From assembly GCA_965279135.1 (NCBI GenBank), contig OZ257133.1, positions 1,364,001 to 1,428,000 of the forward strand: a DNA stretch of 64,000 nt, in the 5' to 3' direction. The DNA comes from Croceimicrobium sp965279135. Its GTDB lineage: Bacteria > Bacteroidota > Bacteroidia > Flavobacteriales > Schleiferiaceae. Shown one piece after another: positions 26,902 to 36,250 of the stretch (positions within the stretch are counted from its first letter, which is position 1; each line of letters opens with the position of its first letter). Position numbers and translations under genes: made by a program. The notes under the pieces are model-generated. The model searched no databases. It was not told the origin of the DNA and saw only the letters and a program-made list of their open reading frames with translations.

Positions 26902-28005
26902 TCCTTCAGCCATATTCTTACCAGTAAGGGTACTCAGGGCGACTCCCATTCCTCCAAAACGTCCACAATACCACAATCCATCTGCCAATTCTTCAACAAT
27001 GGGCTCCTTGCTATGACCGGTTGCAATAATCCCTGACCATTGCTCTTCAAGCTCCCATTTTCCTTGCAATTGGAGCTCCTCATTCAGGAATTGGCCTAAA
27101 CGATCTAAAAGGAATGAGTTAAACCCTAATTCAGCAGTGGTTTCCCTCTCATTATCCAAATGCCTCGCTCCTCCAATTAGCAAGCGATCTCCAACCGTAC
27201 GGAAATAGATGTATCCCTCTTTTACATGGTAATTCCCCAAAGGAATATTATGCTTAAAGGGCTTGGTTATCAAAACCTGATTGCGAGCGGGAATAATGTC
27301 TGCCTCCCTTCCCGGTATCCCAAAAGCATTGGTACAGAAAACTACCCGCTGCGCTGGCCATTGCCCTGCATTGGATTCCAGGGTCCAATCACCTGATTTC
27401 AGATAAGAGCGCACCTCTACTCCTTTCAGAATCTTAATACCGGATTCCAGGGCCATTCTTTCCAATTTCAAAACAGCCTTTAAAGGATTGATTTGTGCTT
27501 CCCTGGCACTGTAAACTGAAGCGATTAAACCCTTAAAGTTATGATGATGATCATTAATCTTAAATAGATCATAATCAAGACCTAAAGAACTATTTACACT
27601 CTCCATAATATGCTGGGCCCTGATCCACTTTTCTTCTTCAGATTCAAAAAACAGTTCCGTGCCACCATAAGCCTCTAACTCTAAGTCTTGATCACCTAAA
27701 AGCTCTCGCAGATAGGCTAATCCGGATAGTCGAGATTGGACTAAGGAAAATGCAGCAGATTCTCCCATCATTTCAATGTCACTCAGAATTTCTCCCAGGG
27801 TGCCATAACATGCAAAACCAGCATTCTTGGTGCTCGCACCTTCAGCTATTGGATGACGCTCAAGCAGCAGAACCCGCCAATCTGGATTCTTTTGCTTCGC
27901 ATGGTAAGCGACGGATAGGCCGGTAAAACCCCCACCAACCACAATTAAGTCTTGGGTCTGCGGATAATCCGCCCTTTCCCAATAAGACCAAGTCTTATTC
28001 TGCAT
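26893..28005 (-). CDS. FAD-dependent oxidoreductase (DAO family)
   Basis: This 370-aa flavoprotein of the D-amino-acid oxidase/glycine oxidase superfamily has an N-terminal Rossmann fingerprint, DLIVVGGGFTGLSVAYHA, followed by LLERHPIAEGAS and NAGFACYG. The C-terminal FAD contact is GLWYCGRFGGMGVALS. It has no signal peptide and should be cytoplasmic. It probably oxidises a secondary or primary amine of a small substrate, but specificity is not predictable. It is transcribed divergently from the Usp/V-ATPase operon, 93 bp away. Confidence 0.9.
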   Translation of the reverse strand: MQNKTWSYWERADYPQTQDLIVVGGGFTGLSVAYHAKQKNPDWRVLLLERHPIAEGASTKNAGFACYGTLGEILSDIEMMGESAAFSLVQSRLSGLAYLRELLGDQDLELEAYGGTELFFESEEEKWIRAQHIMESVNSSLGLDYDLFKINDHHHNFKGLIASVYSAREAQINPLKAVLKLERMALESGIKILKGVEVRSYLKSGDWTLESNAGQWPAQRVVFCTNAFGIPGREADIIPARNQVLITKPFKHNIPLGNYHVKEGYIYFRTVGDRLLIGGARHLDNERETTAELGFNSFLLDRLGQFLNEELQLQGKWELEEQWSGIIATGHSKEPIVEELADGLWYCGRFGGMGVALSTLTGKNMAEGLE

Positions 28006-28098
28006 GCTACGAAAATAGTATCTCTAAGGATTTTTTCAGAGCCTGATATTTATCATACCTCGCCTGCGAAAACCGCCCTAATATCGTAGAGTTCATTT

Positions 28099-28908
28099 AT
28101 GAATGCCTTAGCTATGAAAAACCGTCAAATACTTTTCCCCACCGATCTTTCCGATCAAAGCGCCAAAAGTCTTGCGGGAATAATCCCGATTCTAAAGCGA
28201 GGAAAAAACAAATTGGTTCTGCTACACGCTGCACAAAGAAAACGCAAGTCTCTGGCGGCCGATAAAGTAGCCATTGAAGGAGCTTTTGATCGTTTTGAAT
28301 CACTTTGCCCCGATTTGAAGGATCTTAAATATGAGCGTCGTTGGGAATTTAGGATCGCTAAAGAGCTTATCATTGAAGAATCAGACAAGATCGATTGCGA
28401 CCTGATTGTTATGATGACAAGCGGAGCAAAAGGCATCGATCGTCTTTGGGGCAGCCGTACTGAATCCGTTGTAAGAGATGCTATGGTACCGGTTATTGTG
28501 CTACCCGAAGGGGCTAGTATTGATAGTATTGACAAAATCATCCTTGCCGCAGATTTTACCGACCTCGACTGCGGGGATCATCGCCTACTCCCCCTGCTTC
28601 ACATAGCAGATCACTTAAAAACCGAAATTGAAGTGTTGACCATTAACCGTAAGGAATCAGAAATGAGTCGCAAGGAAAAATTCCATAGGAAGCAATTAAA
28701 ATACCGCTTACAGGAGTTTCCTCACCGTTTTAGCCATCACTTTGAAGAGGAGATTGGTGCAGGTTTGATCAAGTATGCCAAAGACCATAAGGCCTCCCTT
28801 ATCGCGATTATGCCGCATGACTATCACTTTGTGGAAGGCCTCTTCCATGAAAGTCTATCTAGAAAGATGATCTACGAAAGTCCAATACCACTACTAATTC
28901 TCAAATAA
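28099..28908 (+). CDS. Universal stress protein (UspA family)
   Basis: This 269-aa protein has tandem UspA-like domains. The first begins RQILFPTDLSDQSAKS and the second DKIILAADFTDLDC. It ends SPIPLLILK. The stop overlaps the start of V-ATPase subunit E by 1 bp, making it the first gene of the V-ATPase operon. A second Usp gene follows subunit K. This bracketing suggests the pump is part of a stress or ion-homeostasis response. An internal ATG at 28114 is an alternative start. Confidence 0.88.
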   Translation: MNALAMKNRQILFPTDLSDQSAKSLAGIIPILKRGKNKLVLLHAAQRKRKSLAADKVAIEGAFDRFESLCPDLKDLKYERRWEFRIAKELIIEESDKIDCDLIVMMTSGAKGIDRLWGSRTESVVRDAMVPVIVLPEGASIDSIDKIILAADFTDLDCGDHRLLPLLHIADHLKTEIEVLTINRKESEMSRKEKFHRKQLKYRLQEFPHRFSHHFEEEIGAGLIKYAKDHKASLIAIMPHDYHFVEGLFHESLSRKMIYESPIPLLILK

Positions 28909-29498
28909 TGAATCCAGCATTCGAGAATCTCGAGAAACTAAGTCAAGACCTTTACCAAAAACTTATTACCGACGCTGAGGCGGAAATAAACGAGCTTAAA
29001 GCCCAGGCTGCACAGGAGCGAGAAATCCTCCTAAGAGAAGCTCAGCTTGAGGCAGAAAGCATGCGGAAAAACGCAGAGCGTGAAGCTGATCTCTTTCGAA
29101 AACGCAAAATTCAAGAGCTCGAGCAAGAAGCTTTGCAATTGAAGGGTCGCCTACAGGAAGACTTGGAAAGCTTTCTTAAAGAAGAAATTGTAAAGCGCCC
29201 CTTGAATGATTCGCTGCAAACTGAAGCTTTCGTGAGTGAAATGGTTCTAGGGCTTCTCTCCTCATTTAATTCGGATACTCACCAAGTTTCCTGGCCTAAA
29301 CAATGGTCAGAACAGTGGTTGGACTCCATACGCAAAAAGCTTCCCGACTGGAGATTCGATTTAGGCGATAATCATCAACTGCTTATCCGTGAAGGTGATC
29401 AGGGTTTAGAATTTCATTTCGGAGCAGAGAGCTTTGAAAAACTGCTGGAAACTTACTTTGATCAGGAATTACGTCATCTCATTTTAAAAAATGACTGA
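28908..29498 (+). CDS. V-type ATPase subunit E (peripheral stalk)
   Basis: This 196-aa protein has a long N-terminal Glu/Ala/Arg-rich coiled coil (about 15-95) and a C-terminal mixed domain, the architecture of V/A-ATPase subunit E. Sequence identity to the family is hard to judge by eye, so the assignment leans on operon position. It links the A3B3 head to the membrane stator. It overlaps the next gene by 8 bp. Confidence 0.8.
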   Translation: MNPAFENLEKLSQDLYQKLITDAEAEINELKAQAAQEREILLREAQLEAESMRKNAEREADLFRKRKIQELEQEALQLKGRLQEDLESFLKEEIVKRPLNDSLQTEAFVSEMVLGLLSSFNSDTHQVSWPKQWSEQWLDSIRKKLPDWRFDLGDNHQLLIREGDQGLEFHFGAESFEKLLETYFDQELRHLILKND

Positions 29499-30318
29499 GT
29501 ATTACTACATACTCAGCTCCATGCCTGCCCTCTCTTTGGACAAACGTCCTAATGAAGAAGAGTTAGACGAGGCTATTCAACTCATACTAAGAAACTTGAG
29601 TGAAAAGGATCAGGAATCACTAGCCTGGTTTTTTCGAAGAAATGATGTTTACAATCTAATCGAATACTGGCAATTTGAATTCGATCACTTATTACATCGC
29701 CCCCTTCGAAAGCCTTATAGTTTAAGTCAGGAAAATCTTAAATCTCTAAGGGTTAGCTCGGATCAACTGCCTTTCTTCTTAAGGGAATGGTATCAGGAAA
29801 ACCAGGATTTATTACCGCATTGGTCTGCAAACCGCATCGAAACAGAGGTGCATAAACTCTTCTTTGAGGCTATTGAAGACTGTGAAGAAGGTTTTATTCG
29901 GGAGTACTTCCTTTTTGAAAAGGAATTGAGGTCTATCATGGCCACATATCATCAATCCCGCTACACCTTTCTGGATTCAGAACCAAAATGGCTTGAGAAA
30001 GGCTTGCGTCAAAACCTGCAACGAAACCCAGTACAGTTAAATGAAAACCTCAATTTGGAAATGCCCTTTCTCTCCGGTCTTCTGAAAGCATTGGATACCA
30101 AGGAACCGATAGAGATAACCAGGGCTGTGCATCAGGTTTTATGGGACAAAGCGGATGAATTGGCCCAGGCTCATTACTATGATTTACGAGCCTTATTGAA
30201 TTACTGTGCAAAACTGTTCCTCTTGTATCGAAGAGAACAACTTCAAGATAATCGAAAACAGGCGCGCTTACAGACTCTGGTTGACGAAGCGCTAAGCAAT
30301 ATTGAAAAAGATGACTAA
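29491..30318 (+). CDS. DUF2764 family protein (V-ATPase subunit C position)
   Basis: This 275-aa, mostly helical soluble protein starts TEYYYILSSMPALSLDKRP, the typical DUF2764 opening. This family occupies the place of subunit C in Bacteroidota, Chlamydia and spirochaete V-ATPase operons and is thought to be its functional counterpart. It overlaps both neighbours by 8 bp, so expression is tightly coupled to subunits E and A. Confidence 0.85.
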   Translation: MTEYYYILSSMPALSLDKRPNEEELDEAIQLILRNLSEKDQESLAWFFRRNDVYNLIEYWQFEFDHLLHRPLRKPYSLSQENLKSLRVSSDQLPFFLREWYQENQDLLPHWSANRIETEVHKLFFEAIEDCEEGFIREYFLFEKELRSIMATYHQSRYTFLDSEPKWLEKGLRQNLQRNPVQLNENLNLEMPFLSGLLKALDTKEPIEITRAVHQVLWDKADELAQAHYYDLRALLNYCAKLFLLYRREQLQDNRKQARLQTLVDEALSNIEKDD

Positions 30319-32074
30319 AGGGAAGATCATTGGCATTCTGAGTAACCTCATTCAAATTGAGGTAAATGATAGTGTGGTTCAGAATGAGATTTGCTTTGTA
30401 GAAAAAGACGGCAAAAGCCTTATGGCTGAGGTGATTAAGATTCAAGGGAATATTGCCTTTGCTCAGCTTTTTGAGGCTGGTAGCGGCTTGCAAGCTGGTG
30501 ATTCTGTAAGTTTCAGTGGGGACTTACTTGAAGTTAGCTTAGGTCCCGGTCTTTTGAGTAAGAATTTTGATGGCTTGCAAAATGATCTGGAAGCCATGCC
30601 CGGAAACTTTATTAAAGCCGGTCAGAGCAGTGCCGCTTTGGATCTGCAACAAGAGTATGCCTTCACACCTTTAGCCAGTATCGGTGCTAAGCTGAGTGCT
30701 GGAGATGTGATAGGTGAAGTACCGGAAAACGCCATTAAACACAAAATCATGGTTCCCTTTAAAATGCAGGGGAGCTATGAATTAGTGGAGATTTCGGAAG
30801 CTGGTAATTATAATCTCGAAGCCACTATCGCCAAACTCAAAGATGAAAGTGGCAAACTGCATGAGATCACCATGGTACAGAAATGGCCAGTGAAATGGCC
30901 AATTCGATCTTATGTGCAAAAGGACCGTCCTTCGGAGATTTTTCAAACCGGCTTAAGAGTTATTGATAGCCTTAATCCCATTGCAGAAGGAGGAACCGCC
31001 TATATCCCAGGAGCCTTCGGCACGGGAAAAACCGTTTTACAACAAGCCATTGCCAAGAACAACCGAGCTGAAGTGGTGATTCTGGTAGCTTGTGGAGAGC
31101 GCGCTAATGAGGTGGTTGAAATCTTTCACAGTTTCCCAGAACTGGAAGATCTGGCTACCGGTCGCAAGCTGAAGGATAAAACCACCATCGTATGTAACAC
31201 CTCTAACATGCCGGTAGCTGCACGGGAAGCCTCGGTATACGTGGGTATGACCATGGCTGAGTATTACCGAAGTATGGGTTATAAAGTGCTCCTACTGGCG
31301 GATAGTACCTCACGATGGGCCCAAGCCCTGAGGGAGATGAGTAATCGGATGGAGGAACTGCCCGGTACCGATGCATTTCCGGTTGAACTACCGGCGGTAA
31401 TCGCAAACTTTTACGGTCGGGCCGGAAGAGTTAATATGGCAGATGGACGCCAGGGCTCAGTAACCTTTCTAGGTACTGTTTCCCCGGCAGGTGGGAACTT
31501 TAAAGAGCCGGTAACGGAGTCTACTTCCAAAGTAGCACGCTGCTTTTACGCGCTTTCCCAAAAACGCGCTGATGCAAAACGCTATCCGGCCATTGATCCG
31601 CTCCTCTCCTACAGCCGCTACTTGGATTATGAAGAATTTCAGGAATTTACCGAAGCTAAAATTGAAGCTGGCTGGACTGAAAAAGTTTTAAAAGCCAAAA
31701 ATCTGCTTTCCAAGGGAATCGAAGCCCGGGATCAGATTTCCATTTTAGGTGATGATTCGGTTCCTCTCGATTACCATCGGGATTTTTGGAAGAGCGAATT
31801 GATTGACTTCGCCTTTATTCAGCAGGATTCTTTTGACGATACAGATATGAACTCCTCCATGGAGCGTCAGGCCTATATGCTCAATAGAGTATTAGACATC
31901 TGTGATCGGGAGCAGGAATTTGAAGAATTCGGAGAGGTAAGCACCTTTTACAAACGCTTGATAAACCTCTTTAAACAGATGAACTACAGTGAATTCCAAT
32001 CGGAGGATTTCCAAAAGTTTGATCAGGAGTTAGATACCGTATTTAGTACCGAGACCTTAAACCCAGCAGTATGA
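30311..32074 (+). CDS. V-type ATPase subunit A (catalytic)
   Basis: This 587-aa catalytic subunit hydrolyses ATP in the A3B3 head. The P-loop reads GAFGTGKTVLQQ, a slight variant of GPFGSGKT. Further family motifs are ACGERANEV, TSRWAQALREMSNRM and the non-homologous bulge region upstream. I placed the start at ATG 30311 rather than the preceding in-frame TTG. It overlaps the DUF2764 gene by 8 bp and subunit B by 4 bp. Confidence 0.97.
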   Translation: MTKGKIIGILSNLIQIEVNDSVVQNEICFVEKDGKSLMAEVIKIQGNIAFAQLFEAGSGLQAGDSVSFSGDLLEVSLGPGLLSKNFDGLQNDLEAMPGNFIKAGQSSAALDLQQEYAFTPLASIGAKLSAGDVIGEVPENAIKHKIMVPFKMQGSYELVEISEAGNYNLEATIAKLKDESGKLHEITMVQKWPVKWPIRSYVQKDRPSEIFQTGLRVIDSLNPIAEGGTAYIPGAFGTGKTVLQQAIAKNNRAEVVILVACGERANEVVEIFHSFPELEDLATGRKLKDKTTIVCNTSNMPVAAREASVYVGMTMAEYYRSMGYKVLLLADSTSRWAQALREMSNRMEELPGTDAFPVELPAVIANFYGRAGRVNMADGRQGSVTFLGTVSPAGGNFKEPVTESTSKVARCFYALSQKRADAKRYPAIDPLLSYSRYLDYEEFQEFTEAKIEAGWTEKVLKAKNLLSKGIEARDQISILGDDSVPLDYHRDFWKSELIDFAFIQQDSFDDTDMNSSMERQAYMLNRVLDICDREQEFEEFGEVSTFYKRLINLFKQMNYSEFQSEDFQKFDQELDTVFSTETLNPAV

Positions 32075-33393
32075 TTGCAAGTGCATTTCAACCGGTGTAT
32101 ACCCGAATTAAGGCTTTAACCAAAGCCACCTGCACTTTAGAGGCTAGCGGAGTGCAATACGATGAATTAGCCTGGGTAGATGGACGCAGTGCTCAGGTTA
32201 TCCGAGTTCAGGGAAAGGACGTAACCCTACAGGTATTCTCTGGAACCGAAGGTTTAGGCACCAATGCCAAGGTGGTCTTTTCAGGAAATGCGCTTAAGCT
32301 CAGCTTGACTCCCCTTCTGGCTGGTCGCTATTTCAATGCCTTTGGAGCACCCATCGATGCTAAGGGTGATTTAAATGGCGAGGAAAGGGATGTGAAGGGT
32401 CAAACCGTTAATCCCGTAAGAAGACAGTTACCCTCCGAGTTATTAGCTACCGGAATTGCGGGGATCGATTTGAATAATACTCTGGTTACCGGCCAAAAGA
32501 TTCCATTCTTTGCTGATCCGGATCAACCGTATAATCGAATTTTAGCGGAAGTAGCACTCAGAGCAGATTCCGACCGCATTGTTCTGGGAGGAATGGGGAT
32601 TTCCCACGATGATTTCCTCATGTTTAAACAGAAGTTTGATGCCAGCGGTGCCGGGGACAAAATTGTAAGCTATATCAATACTTCTGAGGATGCGCCTCTC
32701 GAGCGTTTGTTGATTCCCGATCTGGTTTGCACCACCGCGGAATACTTCGCCTATGAGAAACAGGAAAAGGTATTGGTGCTTCTCACAGATATGACCCTAT
32801 ATGCTGATGCTCTGGCCATTGTGAGTAATAAGATGGATCAAATCCCATCCAAAGACGCTATGCCAGGCTCCTTGTATTCCGATTTGGCAAGAATCTATGA
32901 AAAGGCGGTACAGTTTAAAGAAGGCGGCTCCATTACCATTATTGCCGTAACTACTTTAAATGATGGGGATATCACCCATGCTATTCCTGACAATACGGGA
33001 TATATCACCGAAGGACAGCTCTATCTTAAAAAAGATCCGGAAACTGGTTTAACCATTATCGATCCTTTCCGAAGCTTATCTCGCTTAAAGCAAAATGTGA
33101 TTGGCACAAAAACCCGGGAAGATCATCCTCAGGTGATGAATGCTCTGGTGCGGCTCTATGCCGATGCGGCCGAAGCCCGTAGTAAAAAGGAAAACGGTTT
33201 TGATCTGAACGAATACGACAAACGCAGTTTACAATTTGCCGAAGCTTATACCCGAGAGTTACTTGATGTGCAACTGAATATCGGCACAGAAGAAATGTTA
33301 GATCGCGGCTGGCACCTGATGAGTCGCTATTTTGAAACCTTTGAGGTTGGCATACGCCAAAATTTTATCGATAAATACTGGCCAAGCAATTGA
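32071..33393 (+). CDS. V-type ATPase subunit B (regulatory)
   Basis: This 440-aa non-catalytic nucleotide-binding subunit of the A3B3 head lacks a canonical P-loop, as expected. It carries the B-type motifs VLVLLTDMTLYADAL and GSLYSDLARIYEKA. An ATGA overlap couples it to subunit A. Subunit D starts 1 bp after its stop. Confidence 0.96.
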   Translation: MIASAFQPVYTRIKALTKATCTLEASGVQYDELAWVDGRSAQVIRVQGKDVTLQVFSGTEGLGTNAKVVFSGNALKLSLTPLLAGRYFNAFGAPIDAKGDLNGEERDVKGQTVNPVRRQLPSELLATGIAGIDLNNTLVTGQKIPFFADPDQPYNRILAEVALRADSDRIVLGGMGISHDDFLMFKQKFDASGAGDKIVSYINTSEDAPLERLLIPDLVCTTAEYFAYEKQEKVLVLLTDMTLYADALAIVSNKMDQIPSKDAMPGSLYSDLARIYEKAVQFKEGGSITIIAVTTLNDGDITHAIPDNTGYITEGQLYLKKDPETGLTIIDPFRSLSRLKQNVIGTKTREDHPQVMNALVRLYADAAEARSKKENGFDLNEYDKRSLQFAEAYTRELLDVQLNIGTEEMLDRGWHLMSRYFETFEVGIRQNFIDKYWPSN

Positions 33394-33394
33394 G

Positions 33395-33985
33395 ATGAGT
33401 CGCGCGATTTCCTATAACAAGAGTACTATACAAGAATTCCGAAAGCAGCTTTTGGTGCGTCGGAAGGCACTGCCTGTACTAATGCGCAAGGAAACAGCCT
33501 TGAGGCAAGTGATCGCTAAACAAAAGCCCGAATTAAAGGAATTGAAATCTCGCTATAAAGCAGAGCATCAACGATTGGAAGGATTTGAATACATCTGGAA
33601 TGATCTCCCCTCCCTCTTAAGGGTGGAAAGCATAGAGACCGAAAGGGTGAATATTGCTGGTTCTAAGGTGATTCGCTTAAAGGCGATCCACTTTACGGAT
33701 CTTCAACTCAACCCATTATACGAACCCGCCTGGATGCCTGCCGCCTTAGAGGCACTTCAGAATTTGATCGAATTAAAGCTCAAAGTCGACTTTCTGGAAC
33801 GAGAATTAGTTGACCTGGAGAATGCTCGAAAAAAGACCACCCAAAAGGTCAATCTTTACGAAAAAGTCCAGATTCCGGAGTTTGAGGAAGGTATACGTAA
33901 AGTGAAACGCTTCCTGGAAGACAAGGAAAACATTGCCACGGCCGCGAAGAAAATTGCCAAGAACCGCAAAACAGAAGCCTCATGA
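33395..33985 (+). CDS. V-type ATPase subunit D (central rotor shaft)
   Basis: This 196-aa protein forms N- and C-terminal long helices of the rotor shaft. It begins SRAISYNKSTIQEFRKQL, with a KETALRQV segment matching the subunit D N-terminal helix. It ends with a long charged helix. I placed the start at ATG 33395, directly after the subunit B stop, because the upstream extension overlaps subunit B. No separate subunit F gene is visible, which is usual in Bacteroidota V-ATPase operons. It overlaps the next gene by 4 bp. Confidence 0.93.
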   Translation: MSRAISYNKSTIQEFRKQLLVRRKALPVLMRKETALRQVIAKQKPELKELKSRYKAEHQRLEGFEYIWNDLPSLLRVESIETERVNIAGSKVIRLKAIHFTDLQLNPLYEPAWMPAALEALQNLIELKLKVDFLERELVDLENARKKTTQKVNLYEKVQIPEFEEGIRKVKRFLEDKENIATAAKKIAKNRKTEAS

Positions 33986-34806
33986 AGAGTCCCATGCAAA
34001 AAATGGATTTGCTCATCAGGCAAGACGAGCGGCAAAGAATGACAGACCATTTGCAAAGTATTGGTCTGCTTCACCTGGAAGAACTTGGTCTGGAAACAAG
34101 CATTAACAATGATCCCGAATGGAAGGAATGGCTAGAGGTAAAAATCTGGCTCAATAAGCAGGAGGATCAAGCTTCTATTGAAACTCAAAGTATCGAGTCC
34201 CCACTACTTCCAAAACTCAAAAACCTGCAGGACCAATGGGCGCATTGGCAACATTCTAAAGATGAATATGAGCGTTCCCTAAAGTTCTGGCAACATTGGA
34301 AGGGCTATGATCCTGAGCAATGGAAAGACCTGGAAAAGAAAGGGTTGCATATTGGTTTATACCGCGGAGACCGTAAGGAGTACCAGCAAGTTAAGGACGA
34401 GGCATTCCTGATTGCAGAGGATGACGACCTGACTTACTTCTGTATGATAAATTCTAAAGAAGTGCTGGAAAACAGCAATTTAGATGAGGAATCTCTTCCT
34501 CCTATTATACCTGATGAGCTTAAGGGACGAAAAGAGGAGATCGATGAGGAAGAAAGTCGCCTGCTAAGCTTGATCCATAGTTTTAAGGCCCAGGAATCTG
34601 AATTGGAAAATGAGGCCAATCAGATTGCGGAAAAATGGGAGTTTCAAGAAGGAAGTAAGCTTTGGAAGAATATTAATGAAAGCCCTTTGGTGCACCTACG
34701 GGCCTGGCTGGCGAAATCGAATCTAGAGCAGTTTAAAAGGGATTGCAAAGAACTTCCGATTGCTTATCGCATCATGGAACCGGAAAAGAAGATAATGTAC
34801 CGGTAG
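33982..34806 (+). CDS. V-type ATPase subunit I, N-terminal part (frameshifted)
   Basis: This 274-aa fragment is the cytoplasmic N-terminal half of stator subunit I (a-subunit): start KMDLLIRQDERQRMTDHLQS, then coiled-coil segments. It ends prematurely; the last true family residues are IAYRIMEPEK, followed by an out-of-frame KIMYR stop. The continuing sequence EDNVPVELRN is in the -1 frame immediately after the A4 tract at 34784-34787. Adding one A would fuse it with the downstream ORF into a normal subunit I of roughly 600 aa. The break is therefore either a sequencing error, a real mutation or recoding. Confidence 0.9.
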   Translation: MKSPMQKMDLLIRQDERQRMTDHLQSIGLLHLEELGLETSINNDPEWKEWLEVKIWLNKQEDQASIETQSIESPLLPKLKNLQDQWAHWQHSKDEYERSLKFWQHWKGYDPEQWKDLEKKGLHIGLYRGDRKEYQQVKDEAFLIAEDDDLTYFCMINSKEVLENSNLDEESLPPIIPDELKGRKEEIDEEESRLLSLIHSFKAQESELENEANQIAEKWEFQEGSKLWKNINESPLVHLRAWLAKSNLEQFKRDCKELPIAYRIMEPEKKIMYR

Positions 34807-35783
34807 AATTAAGGAATAGCAGCTATAGCAAGCTTTTTGAACCTATTACCAAAATCTTTCAGCTTCCGCATTATTACGAATTCGACTTAACCCCAATGAT
34901 CGCGGTGTTCTACCCTATCCTCTTCGCCTATTGTCTAGGTGACGCGGGTTATGGGGCCTTAATGACTCTGGCCGTGTTGATTGGTTGGTTTACTTTTTTA
35001 AAGAAACAAAGAGGACTTGCAGCGCTGGTGGGGATTCTAGGTATCAGCACCACAATTATGGGTCTGATTAAAAGCGGGAGTCTTTTCGGCATTCCTCTGA
35101 CTATTGAATCGGAAACTGGTTGGTTAGCCGCTTTAGGAAGATTGGTCATCATTCCCGATGATAGCAGTTTCTTTTTCAATGCCTTTAATGTGGCGCTTCT
35201 CATAGGTGTGTTTCAAATATTAGTGGGCATTCTTCTCGCTATCGCTAAGGAGTGGTATTACAATGGTTTTAAGGAATCACTCTCGCTTTGGGGTAAGTTA
35301 ATGATCGTCGTTTCCGCCGTATTGCTGTTCATGTCTGATAGCTTGAATTTAAATGAATTACATCAAAATATCTTAAGTGGCACTTTAGTCGCAGGGATGC
35401 TGTTAATAATGCTTTTTCACGATTTGAGTCAGAGCATTCTGGTGCGCATGGGAAGCAGTGTACTTCCACTATTTTTCATTTTCACCGGCCTATTGGGAGA
35501 TGTACTCTCTTATGTACGATTGTTTGCTTTGGGCGTAACCTCTGCGGTGCTCGGCTTGGTTGTGAATCGTATCGGAATGGATATGGTTTCAGAAAATTGG
35601 TGGTCCTGGATTGGGGTTTCGGCCTTTTTACTCTTTGGACACAGCTTAAATTTCGTATTGGCCGCTTTGGGATCATTCATCCATCCCCTGCGCCTCACTT
35701 TCGTTGAATTCTATAATAATGCTCAATTCGAAGGCGGAGGTAAAGCCTTCAAAGCTTTTAAAAAGTCTAACCCTTTAAACTAA
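34743..35783 (+). CDS. V-type ATPase subunit I, C-terminal membrane part (frameshifted)
   Basis: This is the membrane half of stator subunit I. From about 34788 the frame reads EDNVPVELRNSSYSKLFEPI, then LPHYYEFDLTP, CLGDAGYG and about seven transmembrane helices, including the helix LSYVRLFALGVTSAVLGLV with the essential arginine for ion translocation. The first 15 codons (34743-34787) only shadow the upstream frame, and no good start codon exists. If not repaired by recoding, this half would not be made and the pump would lack its stator. Confidence 0.9.
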   Translation: MQRTSDCLSHHGTGKEDNVPVELRNSSYSKLFEPITKIFQLPHYYEFDLTPMIAVFYPILFAYCLGDAGYGALMTLAVLIGWFTFLKKQRGLAALVGILGISTTIMGLIKSGSLFGIPLTIESETGWLAALGRLVIIPDDSSFFFNAFNVALLIGVFQILVGILLAIAKEWYYNGFKESLSLWGKLMIVVSAVLLFMSDSLNLNELHQNILSGTLVAGMLLIMLFHDLSQSILVRMGSSVLPLFFIFTGLLGDVLSYVRLFALGVTSAVLGLVVNRIGMDMVSENWWSWIGVSAFLLFGHSLNFVLAALGSFIHPLRLTFVEFYNNAQFEGGGKAFKAFKKSNPLN

Positions 35784-35789
35784 TATCTC

Positions 35790-36248
35790 ATGGAAACAGT
35801 AAATCTCGCTTTAATTCTGGCTTTTGTCGGTTTCGGTATACTTATCGCCCTGGCAGGCACGGGCAGTATTATGGGAACCGCAGCAGGCGCCATGGCTACC
35901 GTAGGAGCAGTAAAGAAAAGACCTGACGCCTTTGGATCATTCATCGTATTAAGCGCACTACCTGGAACCCAGGGACTTTATGGCTTTGCTGGTTTCTTTA
36001 TTCTTCAGGAATTTATCGGACCAGAAATAACCCTTTTACAAGGCGCAGGAATACTTGGTGGTGGTATTGCTTTAGGTCTGGCCGGCCTGTTTTCCGGAAT
36101 ATACCAAGGTAGAGTTTGTGCCAGCGGTATAGATGCTATTGGCAGTGGTAACGATGTATTCGGTCGTACCCTGATACTCGCGGTATTCCCTGAATTGTAC
36201 GCGATCATCGCCTTTGCCGCACTATTCTTGATCCGAGGAATTCTATAA
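35790..36248 (+). CDS. V-type ATPase subunit K (Na+-type rotor ring proteolipid)
   Basis: This 152-aa rotor-ring subunit is a duplicated hairpin of four transmembrane helices. The second hairpin has the ion-binding glutamate E135 in FPELYAI. The first hairpin has L57-P-G-T60-Q61-G-L-Y64, and Q106 follows in FSGIYQGRV. These match the Na+ ligands of Enterococcus hirae NtpK (L61, T64, Q65, Y68, Q110, E139) with a constant offset of four. A sodium-translocating ring is therefore predicted. It lies 6 bp after subunit I and 2 bp before a Usp gene. Confidence 0.95.
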   Translation: METVNLALILAFVGFGILIALAGTGSIMGTAAGAMATVGAVKKRPDAFGSFIVLSALPGTQGLYGFAGFFILQEFIGPEITLLQGAGILGGGIALGLAGLFSGIYQGRVCASGIDAIGSGNDVFGRTLILAVFPELYAIIAFAALFLIRGIL

Positions 36249-36250
36249 TC

